From assembly GCA_907165275.2 (NCBI GenBank), contig OU015665.1, positions 9,936,001 to 10,000,000 on the forward strand: DNA of 64,000 bases, given 5' to 3'. The notes beneath the pieces are model-generated. The model worked only from the letters and a program-made list of their open reading frames with translations. It had not been told where the DNA came from and did not search any database. The DNA comes from Zygaena filipendulae. Its lineage: Eukaryota > Arthropoda > Insecta > Lepidoptera > Zygaenidae. Made by a program: the position numbers and the translations under genes. Shown piece by piece: positions 42,851 to 53,527 of the stretch (the stretch's first letter is position 1; the number at the start of each line of letters is the position of its first letter).

Positions 42851-44492
42851 CGTCGTCGTATCTACTGCATAAACAGTATTTGAAACGCTTCTAATTTTCT
42901 TTGAAAACAAATTCGTTATCCACATCTGTCTATCAACTTGTCCACCCAGTTCTTCTCAACTAGGTACCGGTTTAAATTTCTTTCGAAAGGTTTTTAACTA
43001 GGTATAATATCGCGCATGCGAATCCACATGCAACAGTTAGTATACGATAAAACGCAAGTTGTGGTTTTAAATTTATCAAATCCCAAATGTTTATTCGTCA
43101 AATAAATTAGCACTTCAACCGCAAAAGCTTTACAAACACTTTGTTTGGCTAGAACGAATCATAATGGAGTTCGTTCTAATCGACGGATTAACGTCCATTT
43201 TGAGTGAAAGTAAATTTAAGTAGATGGCAAATAAAATCGATTGGCGAGCCAATAGAAAGGGGCAAACGATGGTAGCCTAGGTCGTGTCGATTCGAAAATC
43301 GATTTTTCTTTAGTTAAAGATCGAACGCGTGCGTGTTCTGTGCCCTAATAGGGCATTAAAAAAAAAGAAATAAATCAAATAAATTAACAATAGAAATAAA
43401 GTGAAAAAAATTTACCAATGATGATGCACCCAAAATTAGCGGTCTATAAAAAGAAATCTGTGTTAAGACTTGCCTAGATTAACAGAGTGTCTTTGATTTT
43501 CGACAGTACCCTTTAGTTTTGTGGCAAAGGCAATTTGGTTTACGGTTAAGGTGGCGCGCCACCATATTATGCAGCCTCTCAGCCGATAGAGGCCGCGGGC
43601 GGCGCCATAAAAGTGTTTTCTCAATTTACAGAGAATCGCAAGCTAAAAGATAGATTTTGATGATAAATGCGACAGGATGAGTGTTTAATACATATTTCAT
43701 TTAAAATTTTTATATGGTCTTACGCGCATTATTATCCTTTAACTACAAGAAAATTAGGAATAACCGCCCGAAACGTAGTCACACACACATGCAAATCGAT
43801 TAGTATTAGCCGAATCTGATTCTGAATTTGACTTAATATGTTTGAGTCTCGTTGGCGCTGTGGTGTAATACGTCTCTTTTTGTAAATAATGAATCGTGAA
43901 AATCTCGTGTTCAAATCTAAGATTGCGATTCCACTTTTTGTAACTAATTTTCTCAAATTTGTTTATATATACTTATTTATAGATCTACAAACGATTTATT
44001 TTTCGTTCTTTTTTGGAATTTTATTTTAATTCCAAAAAAGAAAATTTAAAGGATATAGAACTAGAATCTAAGAAAATGTAAAGATGGATAAAGCTAAATA
44101 AAAATATTGGACTTATTTTCAATACAACCTTTCCCTGCAGGTTACACACGTACCTATTTGCGTAAATATTGGGACTGAAAATAATTTTGGGTATAAAAAG
44201 AACTCTAGGTCCTAATCTAAATTTCAAGATTTCGGCATTTACTTGGTGATAAAAAAATTGAAATCTTATAATATCTCCGACACTATGACCACAATACCAT
44301 CATCTTTATATTTCAGCAGTCTATGTGATTTACGTCATCAACTAGGATGTTTTTAATTTTAGAAAAAATCAATCATAGAAAATCCAAAACTAAATAGAAT
44401 CGCAGTTCAACTCAAAACCTGAATGATTCGTGATAACTTTACAAAAAAAGTACATAATTCCACAAAGACACTGACATTACAATCCCTACTAA

Positions 44493-44802
44493 ATACTGAT
44501 AATATTATAAATGCGAAAGTAACACTGTCTATCTGTCTGTCTGTTACGTCAATGGCTCAACGGATCATCACGAAATTTTGCATACACGTTGTCAGGGGTA
44601 CAGAAAAGGACATAGGGTACTTTATATGCTGGAATTCCCACGGGAACTCCAAAATTAACACCGGTGAAATCTAATGAGATTTTGCATATACGTTGTCAGG
44701 GGTACAGAGAAGGTACCCTATATGCATAGGGTACTTTGTATCCCGGAATTCCTGCGGGATCTCCGAAATTGCCACGGGTGAAACCGCGGGGAACAGCTAG
44801 TA
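44493..44802 (-). repeat. Two interspersed repeats, minus orientation
   Basis: A near-complete copy starts at GATAATATTATAAATGCGAA and has a damaged head (AACACCGGTGAAATCTAATG). A second copy lacking the tail ends CGCGGGGAACAGCTAGTACT. Confidence 0.8.
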
Positions 44803-45061
44803 CTCATATAAACCGAGATTTGAATCGTAATTCTAAAAGGATTAGAGCCAGACGTTAGTACGCATAGTGGTTATATACTCTTTGGTCTAGCCACTCAACC
44901 TATATAGTACCGCTTGGCGTTATTACACGAAAAAAAACATAAACGCATTCTGCCGTTGTTCCATTTCAAAATTTAAATTCTGTCATCTCGTGATAATAAT
45001 ATTTTATATTTTATTGAGTTTCATCAGTAGGTACGATGAGTTTGTAAAGTATTTTATATTC

Positions 45062-45410
45062 TACTAGCTGTGTCCCGCGGTTACACCCGCGTGAAACATT
45101 TTTATAAAATTAACAACTGATACTGGAGGATACTGTAGTTTCTTATGAGTGAAGTATTTAAAAAAACTGGTTCTTTACTTTTTTATAATAACACTAGCTA
45201 TTTTTCATAATATACCTAGAAATTAGCGCGGTTTCACCCACGCTAATTTCAGAGTTTCTGCGGGAATTCCGGGATAAAAACTACCGTGTCCTTCTCTGTG
45301 CCCCTACTAATAAAGTGTATGCAAAATTTCTAGATAATCGGTTGAGTAATAAACCGTAACATACAAACAAACAAACTCATATTCGCATTTCTAATAATAA
45401 GTTTATCTAG
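45062..45410 (+). repeat. Interspersed repeats, plus orientation
   Basis: A head ACTAGCTGTGTCCCGCGGTT is followed by a variant body. A second copy begins near 45225 (TTAGCGCGGTTTCACCCACG) and ends CGCATTTCTAATAATAAG. Confidence 0.75.
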
Positions 45411-45521
45411 AAGTGTGCATAATGTATATTATGAAAAAGCAGTTTAGATTTGAAATCGTAAACAAAAGCATAAAAAATGACAGATGATAAAAAAAAAATA
45501 TCTATACTTCTAAACTATAAT

Positions 45522-45822
45522 AAAAGAGTAGAATCCGCGATTCTGTACATTGAATATTTTTACCTAAAATGGAGAGGGGTGATAAAAGAAGAGTAACCAA
45601 GCACAAAAAAAGTTTTTGAAATTCTTTTCTGTCTGTCTGTCTGTTTGTTCGCCATAATCTCCAAATCAACTGAACAGATTGTCATGCGGTTTTCACAGGT
45701 AGATTAAGCTTAGCCTGTAGCTACATAATATAGGCTTTGTTTCATTCAAATCGGATATCGGGAAAAAAAGTTGTTACACAAAAACTTTTCACGCGGGTGA
45801 AACCGCAGGGCACAGTTAGTCA
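45522..45822 (-). repeat. Interspersed repeat variant, minus orientation
   Basis: AAAAGAGTAGAATCCGCGAT, GGGGTGATAAAAGAAGAGTA, GGTAGATTAAGCTTAGCCTG and TTTCACGCGGGTGAAACCGC. A close copy is at 50068. Confidence 0.85.
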
Positions 45823-46259
45823 TATAATATTGAGACTTCTTCGGAAGTTGTTCTAACCACTGGACCATTATCGTATAGTTCCTCCTGCCGAAAAAATTGT
45901 ATGCATTCAGCCGTTGCGCGTCATTTGAATATATTGATCTTCTTTTATTTAGTTTCGTCAAAGCAGTGCGTTGGGAAGTTGGATTTATTATAATATTGTA
46001 TTATTTGTAAAATATAAATATTTTACTGGCAGTTGATCCTGCCGCGGTTTTGCTCGCATCAGTTTTTTTTTTTTTTATTACAAAATCAAGGAAATAATAA
46101 ATAATAATGAGTGAACAGTTACATCATTTGGAAAAATTTACAAAAGTAAAGTCTTTATTATACACGGTGTAACGTTACGAGGGTATTTTTTTGGTAAAAA
46201 GGCATTCAATATTCGATTCTCGTCTCTAATAGTTGACTAAAAAAAAATTTGGAGAAAAA

Positions 46260-46455
46260 ACTTACTGAAAAAACCACGTGAGTGTCCTGTCGTGCTCCGC
46301 TCGTATTGGTCATAGCGTGATGTTATAGCCTATAGCCGTCCTCAATAAATGACTATCTAACACGGAAATAATTTTTCAATTCGATCTAGTAGTTCCTGAG
46401 ATTAGTACGTTCAACCAAACAAGCAAACAAACTCTTCAGCTTTATCATTAGTACC
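46260..46455 (+). repeat. Interspersed repeat variant
   Basis: CTCCGCTCGTATTGGTCATA, GACTATCTAACACGGAAATA, GTAGTTCCTGAGATTAGTAC and AACAAACTCTTCAGCTTTAT are shared with the repeat at 21791-22115. Confidence 0.7.
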
Positions 46456-46504
46456 TATAAATTAACAAATATAAAGTAGGTATATGCATAGGTAATAGTA
46501 AAAA

Positions 46505-46925
46505 ATATTATAAGCTTTTGAAAATTACTTCACGTGATCACATAGATATCACGAACAGATGAAGTTTGACCTACCAACACGATGAGTCTGTAACTTGCAG
46601 TTTCGGAGATATGAGCTGTCGAAAATTTGACCATGTGATCACATAGATATCACAAAACATGAAGTTTGAGTACCAACGTGATATGACTGCGTCCTATAGT
46701 TTCGGAGTTATAAGTGTTCAAAAATTTTGTCACGTGAACACATAGATACCACGAAAACATGAAGTACAGCAACATGATGGGGTTGTCTCATACTAGTTTC
46801 GAAGGTATGAGCTTTACAAAAAAAAATTTTTTTTTTGAAGATATTAAAAATTTGATCACGTGGTCACATAGACACAATAAAAATATGAAGTTGTACCAAC
46901 ATTATATGGCTGCGTGTCATTGCTG
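46505..46925 (+). repeat. Tandem array of about 100-bp units carrying CACGTGATCACATAG
   Basis: Four diverged units start at about 46531, 46631, 46730 and 46856. Each has the motif (C/T)CA(C/T)GTG(A/G)(T/A)CACATAGA, then CACGAAAACATGAAGT, ACCAAC(A/G)(C/T)GAT, a GTTTCGGAGATATGAGCT stretch and a CAAAAATTTTG spacer. The last unit is longer because of an A/T insertion. No reading frame is conserved. Confidence 0.85.
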
Positions 46926-47769
46926 ATTGCATCGAAGATAAAAGTTAAATTACCCTGGGTCGTGGTGAGATACAACCATTCGAAAATATGGTCTCTCTCT
47001 ATTACGCATCGAGAAAACAAGAAAGAGATAGCAAGAATTTATGCAACACAAAAATATAAAATACTTGTACGGGCTACCTGTAGCTTATAAGGTATACCTA
47101 CTTGTACGGGACTCAAAACAAAATGTAGTTATGTCTTCGCTTCGGCTACTAAATACCTACCAACTATATCAGTAATATTATGTATATTCCAAATTCAATT
47201 CTAAATTATCCCGGTAGGTAAAATTGTCAAAACTCACGGCTCAACGCCGCGACACCTTTCGATCCTTTTGGAACTCACTACAAACTACTGCATTCGGGGG
47301 ACTTGTCAGTCTACACTCTACAGTCAAACCACAGCTGTTTATAGACCGGGCCGCCATTTTCGTACACATATACTGTATACGCTCTCACACAAGTAAGAGA
47401 TTCGACCAAAATTTAATATTTTTGAAATGCTTATAATTATGTTATTTGTTCACTATCTGCAAAGATTTGAGACTTATGCGGCATCGAAACAAGTAGAAGT
47501 ATTTTATTAAATAAAGTCTAATAAATAAAAATAGCCGTAGTGCAAGAAAACTCGGTAGGCAATTTGTATGAAAACTAGCCCTAACACCCGCACCTTAAGT
47601 TCAAATCAAAACGAGCGGCTAAAACTAATTTTTTTTTAAATATTGTTTTTAAAACTTATGATTGATTGCTGTGCTTCGTAATATATTGATCTTGTTTTAC
47701 CGGTGTTTTTACTTTTTGTAGAGCAAATAACGTTTTCCTAATTTATAAAAATATATTATAATTTATTCG

Positions 47770-47802
47770 GAGTGTTTACGAGAAGTTTTTGTTTAAAACA
47801 AG
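47770..47802 (+). other. Candidate 5' untranslated exon of the second LPMO gene
   Basis: GGAGTGTTTACGAGAAG and TTAAAACAAG precede a consensus donor GTAAGT at 47803 and resemble the sequence at 37400-37437 upstream of LPMO copy 1. If real, the leader intron of copy 2 would be about 5.7 kb, against 0.33 kb in copy 1. Confidence 0.35.
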
Positions 47803-47819
47803 GTAAGTCAATTACTAAA

Positions 47820-48000
47820 CATAGCTGTTTCCCTCAGTTTCATTCGTGTAAACAGGACTCTCTCCGAAAGGAAAAAAAAAGGAATATTGAAGCTTTCTAC
47901 CCGTGAAAAATATTTTAGAATCGGTTCGGCAGTTTCATAGATTACCTCATACAAACATACAAACTTTACCTCTTTATTATATTATGAGTATAGATAAAGC
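47820..48000 (+). repeat. Interspersed repeat, plus orientation, degenerate
   Basis: ATAGCTGTTTCCCTCAGTTT head, GAATCGGTTCGGCAGTTTCA and a CTTTATTATATTATGAGTAT tail. Confidence 0.65.
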
Positions 48001-48357
48001 TCGGAACGATAAAAATAGAAAGAAATTGAAATTGATTGGTCGTAAAAGCTTTTCTGAAATGTTTATGGAATTTTTTTAGTTGATATAAATATCTTGCATT
48101 GAGCGTTTTATTAATCTAGATAAATAAAAAATTCATGATGTTCGTTGGTAAGCGCATCACTTGAGAACAGCTGGACGTGTTTTGTAAATTTTTTACTATT
48201 TGATATATTCCGAAATTGGGTTGCAGAAATTGGGACAATCCCCGAGAAAATTGGAAACGTCGGAAAAAACTGAAAGTGCTTTGAGATTTTAGTGAATTTA
48301 TTGTTCGGATAAGACTTCTGCGGGGTTACCCATAAGCCAAGATGAGTCGTCATGTGA

Positions 48358-48429
48358 CTTGGTCAGCCAATCAAAGCTCTAGTTTTCAGGTGGTCACGTG
48401 AAACTAGAGTTTTGATTGGCTGACCAAAG
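48358..48429. repeat. 72-bp near-perfect hairpin
   Basis: CTTGGTCAGCCAATCAAAGC on the left is inverted as TTTTGATTGGCTGACCAAAG on the right. The stem is about 28 bp around a loop of about 13 nt containing GTGGTCACGT. Its size is compatible with a microRNA precursor or a minimal foldback element. Confidence 0.85.
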
Positions 48430-48954
48430 TTTTCTATTCTAGTTTTCTATGCGTTAACGATTGTAGAATATCAACTTGGCTATCCCCGCAGGTCTGGACT
48501 GGTCAGCTATAGAGTAAAGATAATAACAATGTAGGTAAGTGGTTAGGTAGGTATAACTATAGGTACTTAAAAATATATGTAGTTTATCGGAAAACAAATG
48601 GTAGTTTTTTGTATGTTTTTATAAAAGTTTACTTATGTTATGTACATAACAGTTACAATGAAAATCTCTTTATGTAACAACCGCCAAAGTCCAAGGGCCT
48701 CAATATCAAAACTGTAAGTTACCTTGTAGTAAAAATATGTAGGTATCTATATATCTACACATCTAGATATTATATTTTTAGATAATAATTATAGGATTAT
48801 AATATTAAGTAGAATTTGTAAGATCATAATCTATTTGGTGACATTGCCTTAAACGAAATCTATTTCCGTCTACTTATATTATGAAAAATAGATAAGTGGT
48901 ATATTTATACACTGCTGCATTGATATGTAATCCTTAATATTAAGTCGTTACCAA
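48430..48954. other. AT-rich DNA
   Basis: No gene or repeat is recognised. Confidence 0.45.
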
Positions 48955-49152
48955 TAATAAATTCGAATGTGCGTTTGTTTGTTTGTGTGTTTGTTAACTT
49001 TCACGCCTTAACTACTCAACCGATCGTCATGAAATGTTCCATACACGTTGTCAGGGGTATGGAAAGAGACAGACATACGGTATTTTAATCCCGGTACTCC
49101 TGCGGGAACTCCGAAACGAACGCGGGTGAAACTGCGGGGAATAGCTAGTGTT
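48955..49152 (-). repeat. Interspersed repeat, minus orientation
   Basis: CCAATAATAAATTCGAATGT tail, ACTACTCAACCGATCGTCAT, ATACACGTTGTCAGGGGTAT and GTGAAACTGCGGGGAATAGC head. Confidence 0.85.
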
Positions 49153-49202
49153 TTTATAAAACTGTATGTTTGTATTTCTGTTTTGTATTTTATTTCTGAT
49201 TA

Positions 49203-49375
49203 ACTGTTGCCCGCGGTTTCACCCGCAACAGGTTCGGAGTTCCCTCGGAAATTTCGGGATGAAGGTGACGGTATGACAACGTCATGATGACAACGTGTAG
49301 TACAGTAGTATAGTACACTATGTCCTTCTTTGTATCCCTGACAACGTGTACCTATGCACTTATAATATTAGTAAG
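49203..49375 (+). repeat. Interspersed repeat, plus orientation, rearranged
   Basis: AACTGTTGCCCGCGGTTTCA head, then a duplicated ATGACAACGT segment, ending ACTTATAATATTAGTAAGGA. Confidence 0.8.
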
Positions 49376-49618
49376 GATTGGTGGACTGAATAGAATTTAG
49401 GTTTATGTACCCGGGCAACAGGTATTGCGCAATTCAGTACATTTCGAGTTGTGAGACACGATACGAATAACTGAATTTACATCCTTTTAATGTGTTGGCA
49501 CCCTGTTGCTCTATTGTTTAAAGGTGACACATGATGACATGACACGTCTACTCACGACACAGTATTGTATATCGTGACTGTCAAACGAGGCCCTCTGGTG
49601 AATGTGTCACTAGCTATC

Positions 49619-49863
49619 TAACGGCCGCACTCAGAGTCGACTTTAATGATTACTTAGTTAAGTATAGATTTTTAAAACAAAACTGCCGCAATCAGAGACG
49701 TTCAGTAAATTAATGTTAGTTGGCATTTAATGAGATGTAACTTAATTAGTTATAAATGCCAATTAACATTAATTTATTAAACTTATCTGATTGCGGCAGG
49801 TTTGTTTTAAAAATCTATACTTAACTAAGTAATCATTAAAGTCGACTCTGAGTGCGGCGGTAA
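49619..49863. mobile_element. Foldback MITE, GGCCGCACTCAGAGTCG family, full copy
   Basis: TAACGGCCGCACTCAGAGTC and GACTCTGAGTGCGGCGGTAA are the ends. The paired blocks continue inward through CTTAGTTAAGTATAGATTTT, ACAAAACTGCCGCAATCAGA and TTAATGTTAGTTGGCATT. About 245 bp, nearly all self-complementary. Confidence 0.92.
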
Positions 49864-49911
49864 GCAATCTACATCTATACTATAATATAAACAAAATTTT
49901 AACAAAAAAAA

Positions 49912-50066
49912 TTAAAACCGACTTCCAAAAACACAAAACTAAGAAAGCTAAAAATAACAAAATACCGATTTAATCCAAAAGACAAAAACACACGTAATAT
50001 TATTATTGGTTTGTGCTACCACTGATCGGTTTGTATTCGGTGACTCCTTTTTGGAAGTCGGTTAAA
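49912..50066. mobile_element. Short element with TTAAAACCGACTTCCAAAA termini
   Basis: TTAAAACCGACTTCCAAAAA at the left is inverted as TTTTTGGAAGTCGGTTAAAA at the right. About 155 bp, noncoding. Confidence 0.75.
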
Positions 50067-50067
50067 A

Positions 50068-50342
50068 AGAGTAGAATCTGCGAATAAAATAAATTGAATA
50101 TTTTTAACAAAAATTGACAGGGGCGATAAAAGAAGAGTTACTAAGTTCTGTCTGTCTGTATGTCTGTCTGTTCGCGATTATCTCCGAATCTACTGAACGG
50201 ATTGTCATGCGGTTTTCACAGGTAGATTAAGCTTAGCCTGGAGCTACATATATAGGCTTTATTTAACTTAAATCGGATGTCGGGAAAAAAAGTTGTTATA
50301 TGAAAACGTTTCACGCGGGTGAAACCGCGGGGCACATCTAGT
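50068..50342 (-). repeat. Interspersed repeat variant, minus orientation
   Basis: GAGTAGAATCTGCGAATAAA, GGGGCGATAAAAGAAGAGTT, GGTAGATTAAGCTTAGCCTG and ACGCGGGTGAAACCGCGGGG. Closely related to 45522. Confidence 0.88.
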
Positions 50343-50535
50343 TAATATTATAAAGAGAAGATTTTTTTGTATGTTTTTTGTTTATTATAGATAAACTGGA
50401 AAAACTACTAAACCGATTTTAAAAAAATCCCCCGTAGGAAGGTATACATAGGTACGGTATTCCTGAGTGACACAAGATACTTTTTATCCAGGAATTCCCA
50501 AGGGAACTCCGAAATTAACGTGAGTGAAAATGGGG
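50343..50535 (-). repeat. Interspersed repeat, minus orientation, degenerate
   Basis: TAATATTATAAAGAGAAGAT tail, TACTTTTTATCCAGGAATTC and AACGTGAGTGAAAATGGGGC head, lying directly after the preceding copy. Confidence 0.75.
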
Positions 50536-50908
50536 CGTTATCTATAGGAAACTTATGGAACGATGGGACGAATTTATGAAAAAAAGTCCTTTTTTTATGA
50601 ATGGACTCTATTTGATATACCAATAATCATATGCGATGCCAATCTATCCAACTACGTATTAAATAAACAAGCAGATTATGAATAAAACTTGGAAATGACA
50701 CAATTATGTAGATTGTTCTATAAAATCATGTGTAATCGTTCAAAGAAATCGTTTTATCGCGCACATCAAAACAAAGCATTGGACTGTGCTATGAGAAATT
50801 GGAAAATACGGTAACTTTAACTAATACCTCAGTGATAAACTATCACTTTCCATTACTAAGTACCTATCTAAATAAAGGTACCTAGTTATTATTCTATTTT
50901 ATCTCCAA
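50536..50908. other. AT-rich DNA
   Basis: No gene, RNA or repeat is recognised. Confidence 0.45.
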
Positions 50909-51480
50909 TACTAGCTGTTCCCTGCGGTTACACCCGCTTCAGTTTCGAAGTTCCCGCGAGAATTCCGTCATAAAAAGTAGTATTGGTTCTTTTTGTACCT
51001 CTGATGATGTATCTACGATTTTTTTTTTTATTTCATCTGATTTTACCCGCGTTAATTTTGGAGTCCTAGCGGGAATTCCGGGATAAAAAGTACTCTATAT
51101 CCTTTTCTGTACCCTTGATAACATGCATTAAAATTTCATGGTGATCGGTCGAGCCATTGGGACGTGAAAGCGTAACAAACAAACAAACTCACTTTCGTAT
51201 TTATAATAGTACCTACTAGCTGTCTCCACGGTTTTACCTGCGTTAGTTTTGGAGATCCTGCGGGAATTCCGAGATAAAATTACTTACTTTGACTTTGACT
51301 TTATAACCTTGACAACGTGTAAATGTAAAATTTAATGTAGTTTCTTCCACGTTAAGTTCCCGTGGGGATTCCGGGATAAATAGTAGCCTATATCCTTCTC
51401 TCTACTCCTGACAGCGTGAATACAAAATTTCGTGGTGATCAGTTGAGCCGTTTAGCCGTGAAACAAACTTACTTTATTTC
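50909..51480 (+). repeat. Run of three or four interspersed repeats, plus orientation
   Basis: Heads or bodies begin at about 50911 (ACTAGCTGTTCCCTGCGGTT), 51038 (TGATTTTACCCGCGTTAATT), 51216 (CTAGCTGTCTCCACGGTTTT) and 51345 (CCACGTTAAGTTCCCGTGGG). Each is followed by GGGATAAA-type sequence. They are truncated or nested copies. Confidence 0.8.
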
Positions 51481-51981
51481 TTAAGTAAATGCCTGCCCAC
51501 TTTTGGCGGTATTAACTAAAATTTTCATATTTTTTTTATTGAAACTTGAAAGTTACCTACTCGTTTTGTTGAGAAAATCCTGAAATACCTTTTGACAATG
51601 TTTGTATACTATTTGTCTTTGTAAGGTTAATGTTAGCTCTTATCCGCACAGTAATCATACGAAATTGGAATTTATAGATAAATCTATTTACTGCTTCAAT
51701 TAAATCCATTATCACAAGCCCCCGGTTTTCGTAAACTTTGTCATAACGTTACCTCGTAAATGTAATCCATTTATTTGTGATACCTACTCAGGTAAGGTCG
51801 TAAAATAATAAATATTATATTATTACTGACGCACTTTCCTACCAAGTAGATACTACAGTAGGTAGTCCGTTATTAGGAGCCAGCAAAAATTGTACAAATT
51901 TTTCAGGATTTTTTTTTAGCCCAAACCTTTTGTCCACGGTTTCAGTTATGTGAATTTCAAATGGGGCTTCTAAGGGCCTAT
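51481..51981. other. AT-rich DNA
   Basis: No gene or repeat is recognised. Confidence 0.45.
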
Positions 51982-52145
51982 GCACACCACGTTTTTTAAA
52001 CGCGCCGCCGACGCGCGTTTGTAGCGATACAGACGCGATACGAACGCAAGTCAGACGCAGCCTGTAGACTTTTGTAGGTTAAAAGCGCGCCGTCGACGCG
52101 CGTCTCTAAAACGCGTCGGCGCGTTTAAAAAACGTGGTGTGTATA
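51982..52145. mobile_element. GC-rich MITE with CACACCACGTTTTTTAAACG termini
   Basis: CACACCACGTTTTTTAAACG at the left is exactly inverted as CGTTTAAAAAACGTGGTGTG at the right, with adjoining GCGCCG and CGGCGC. Inner CGACGCGCG blocks are also paired. About 164 bp, noncoding, and much more GC-rich than its surroundings. Confidence 0.88.
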
Positions 52146-53279
52146 AAAAAACTCAATAATAGGGAACACGTTAAATAAATAGGTGAATTTTCTATTCAAA
52201 GGAAAGAGGTTTCGCACAAACTTTAAGGTTTAGGGTATGATTCGTCGGCGCTTCGGTAATTTGCGCGCTCAATTTTCATGAATATTTTTTCCACGTCAAA
52301 AATTATTATTTATGTGTTTTTTTTTTTAACGAGCGAACGATTGACTATACTTACTATACTTGAAATAACTAATAACTATATGCAGTTAAATTAACTACAG
52401 TACCTAGAGCTAAATAATTAAATTTACCTATTTACATACATCTCTGTAGATATCTATTTATATACTACTTTTCTAGATCAAAGCACTTGATTCCGAATTA
52501 TTACCTATAGAGTTTCTAGGATTTCATTAGATATGGATAATGATAATTGATAAAATACCTCAATACCTATAATCGATTTGCCGACATACCTGCTATAAAT
52601 TGATGGATAATTAATTGCTATAGAGCAGTTGACACTCGAATAATAGTCGAAATAGTGCAGACCGACTGGTTTTGGACCAAATTTTTTACAGAATTTTTCG
52701 TTGAAGGTGATTATTTAGGTTTGAAATTTACAAATATAACCCTTTGTTCGAATATATTCGTGTGCTTGTAAAATATGCAGTGGAAGTGAATGAATTATTT
52801 TATAATATATATACAATTGTCGGATTATTTTCTAAATGTTTTTAAATGGGATACCTACCTACTTATTTAAATTTCGTTTGTTTGATATAGAATTTTCATA
52901 AAAATAGAAAAGAGTCTAATTGATTTTAAATATTATTTCAACTCTTAGTCTTACCGAGACATAGCTTATAGTGAAGTCAGTCAAGTCAGTAATCTCGTCA
53001 AACTAATTATTTATTAATTAAAAATTTGCGTAAAAAGTACCTAATATGTATTACAATTTTACTTTAGTAGAATTAAATGTATAAAAAGTTAAACTTATCT
53101 CACAACTGCAATACCTACATAATTACTAATTATGTTTAGTCTAACGTAAGAGATAATAAAAGTCAAAGGTTAAAGTTTCTTTAAAAAAGAGGAAATATGT
53201 TCAATTACTCGTACTAACGACTCATTCTTTGTGTTTCTTTTAGGGCAATACAGTAGATATATTTGAATAAAAAAAAATA
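52146..53279. other. AT-rich DNA upstream of LPMO copy 2
   Basis: No gene is supported. A sequence near 52615-52710 (CGAATAATAGTCGAAATAGT and flank) is less AT-rich but has no clear splice donor. Confidence 0.4.
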
Positions 53280-53341
53280 GACTAGTTGTGCCGCGCGATT
53301 TCACCCGCGATAATTTGGGAGTTCCCGCGGAATTAATCCAT
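53280..53341 (+). repeat. Interspersed repeat head fragment
   Basis: ACTAGTTGTGCCGCGCGATT and AATTTGGGAGTTCCCGCGGA, then the match is lost. It lies upstream of LPMO copy 2 in the presumed leader intron. Confidence 0.75.
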
Positions 53342-53527
53342 ACTAACTTTGCCCCTCTTGTTCACCGCCTTAGGAGTAGAATTTTCGAAAATCCTTTCTT
53401 ATCGGATGCCTACGTCGCGTCGTACAAAGCACACACCCTCCAAGTTTCAGGTCTCTACGATCAGCGGTTTAGGCTGCGCTTTGATCCGTCAGTCAGTCAT
53501 TCAGGACAAAGCATTTTATATGTATAG

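Larger units (their letters stand above)
41589..47769. other. Repeat-rich region between the two LPMO genes
   Basis: No coding gene is supported. It holds one foldback MITE, several interspersed repeats and a tandem array, listed separately. A tRNA-like degenerate SINE head may lie near 43850-43935 (GGCGCTGTGGTGTAATACG, GTGTTCAAATCT). The polyadenylation site of LPMO copy 1 is not obvious. Confidence 0.5.
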
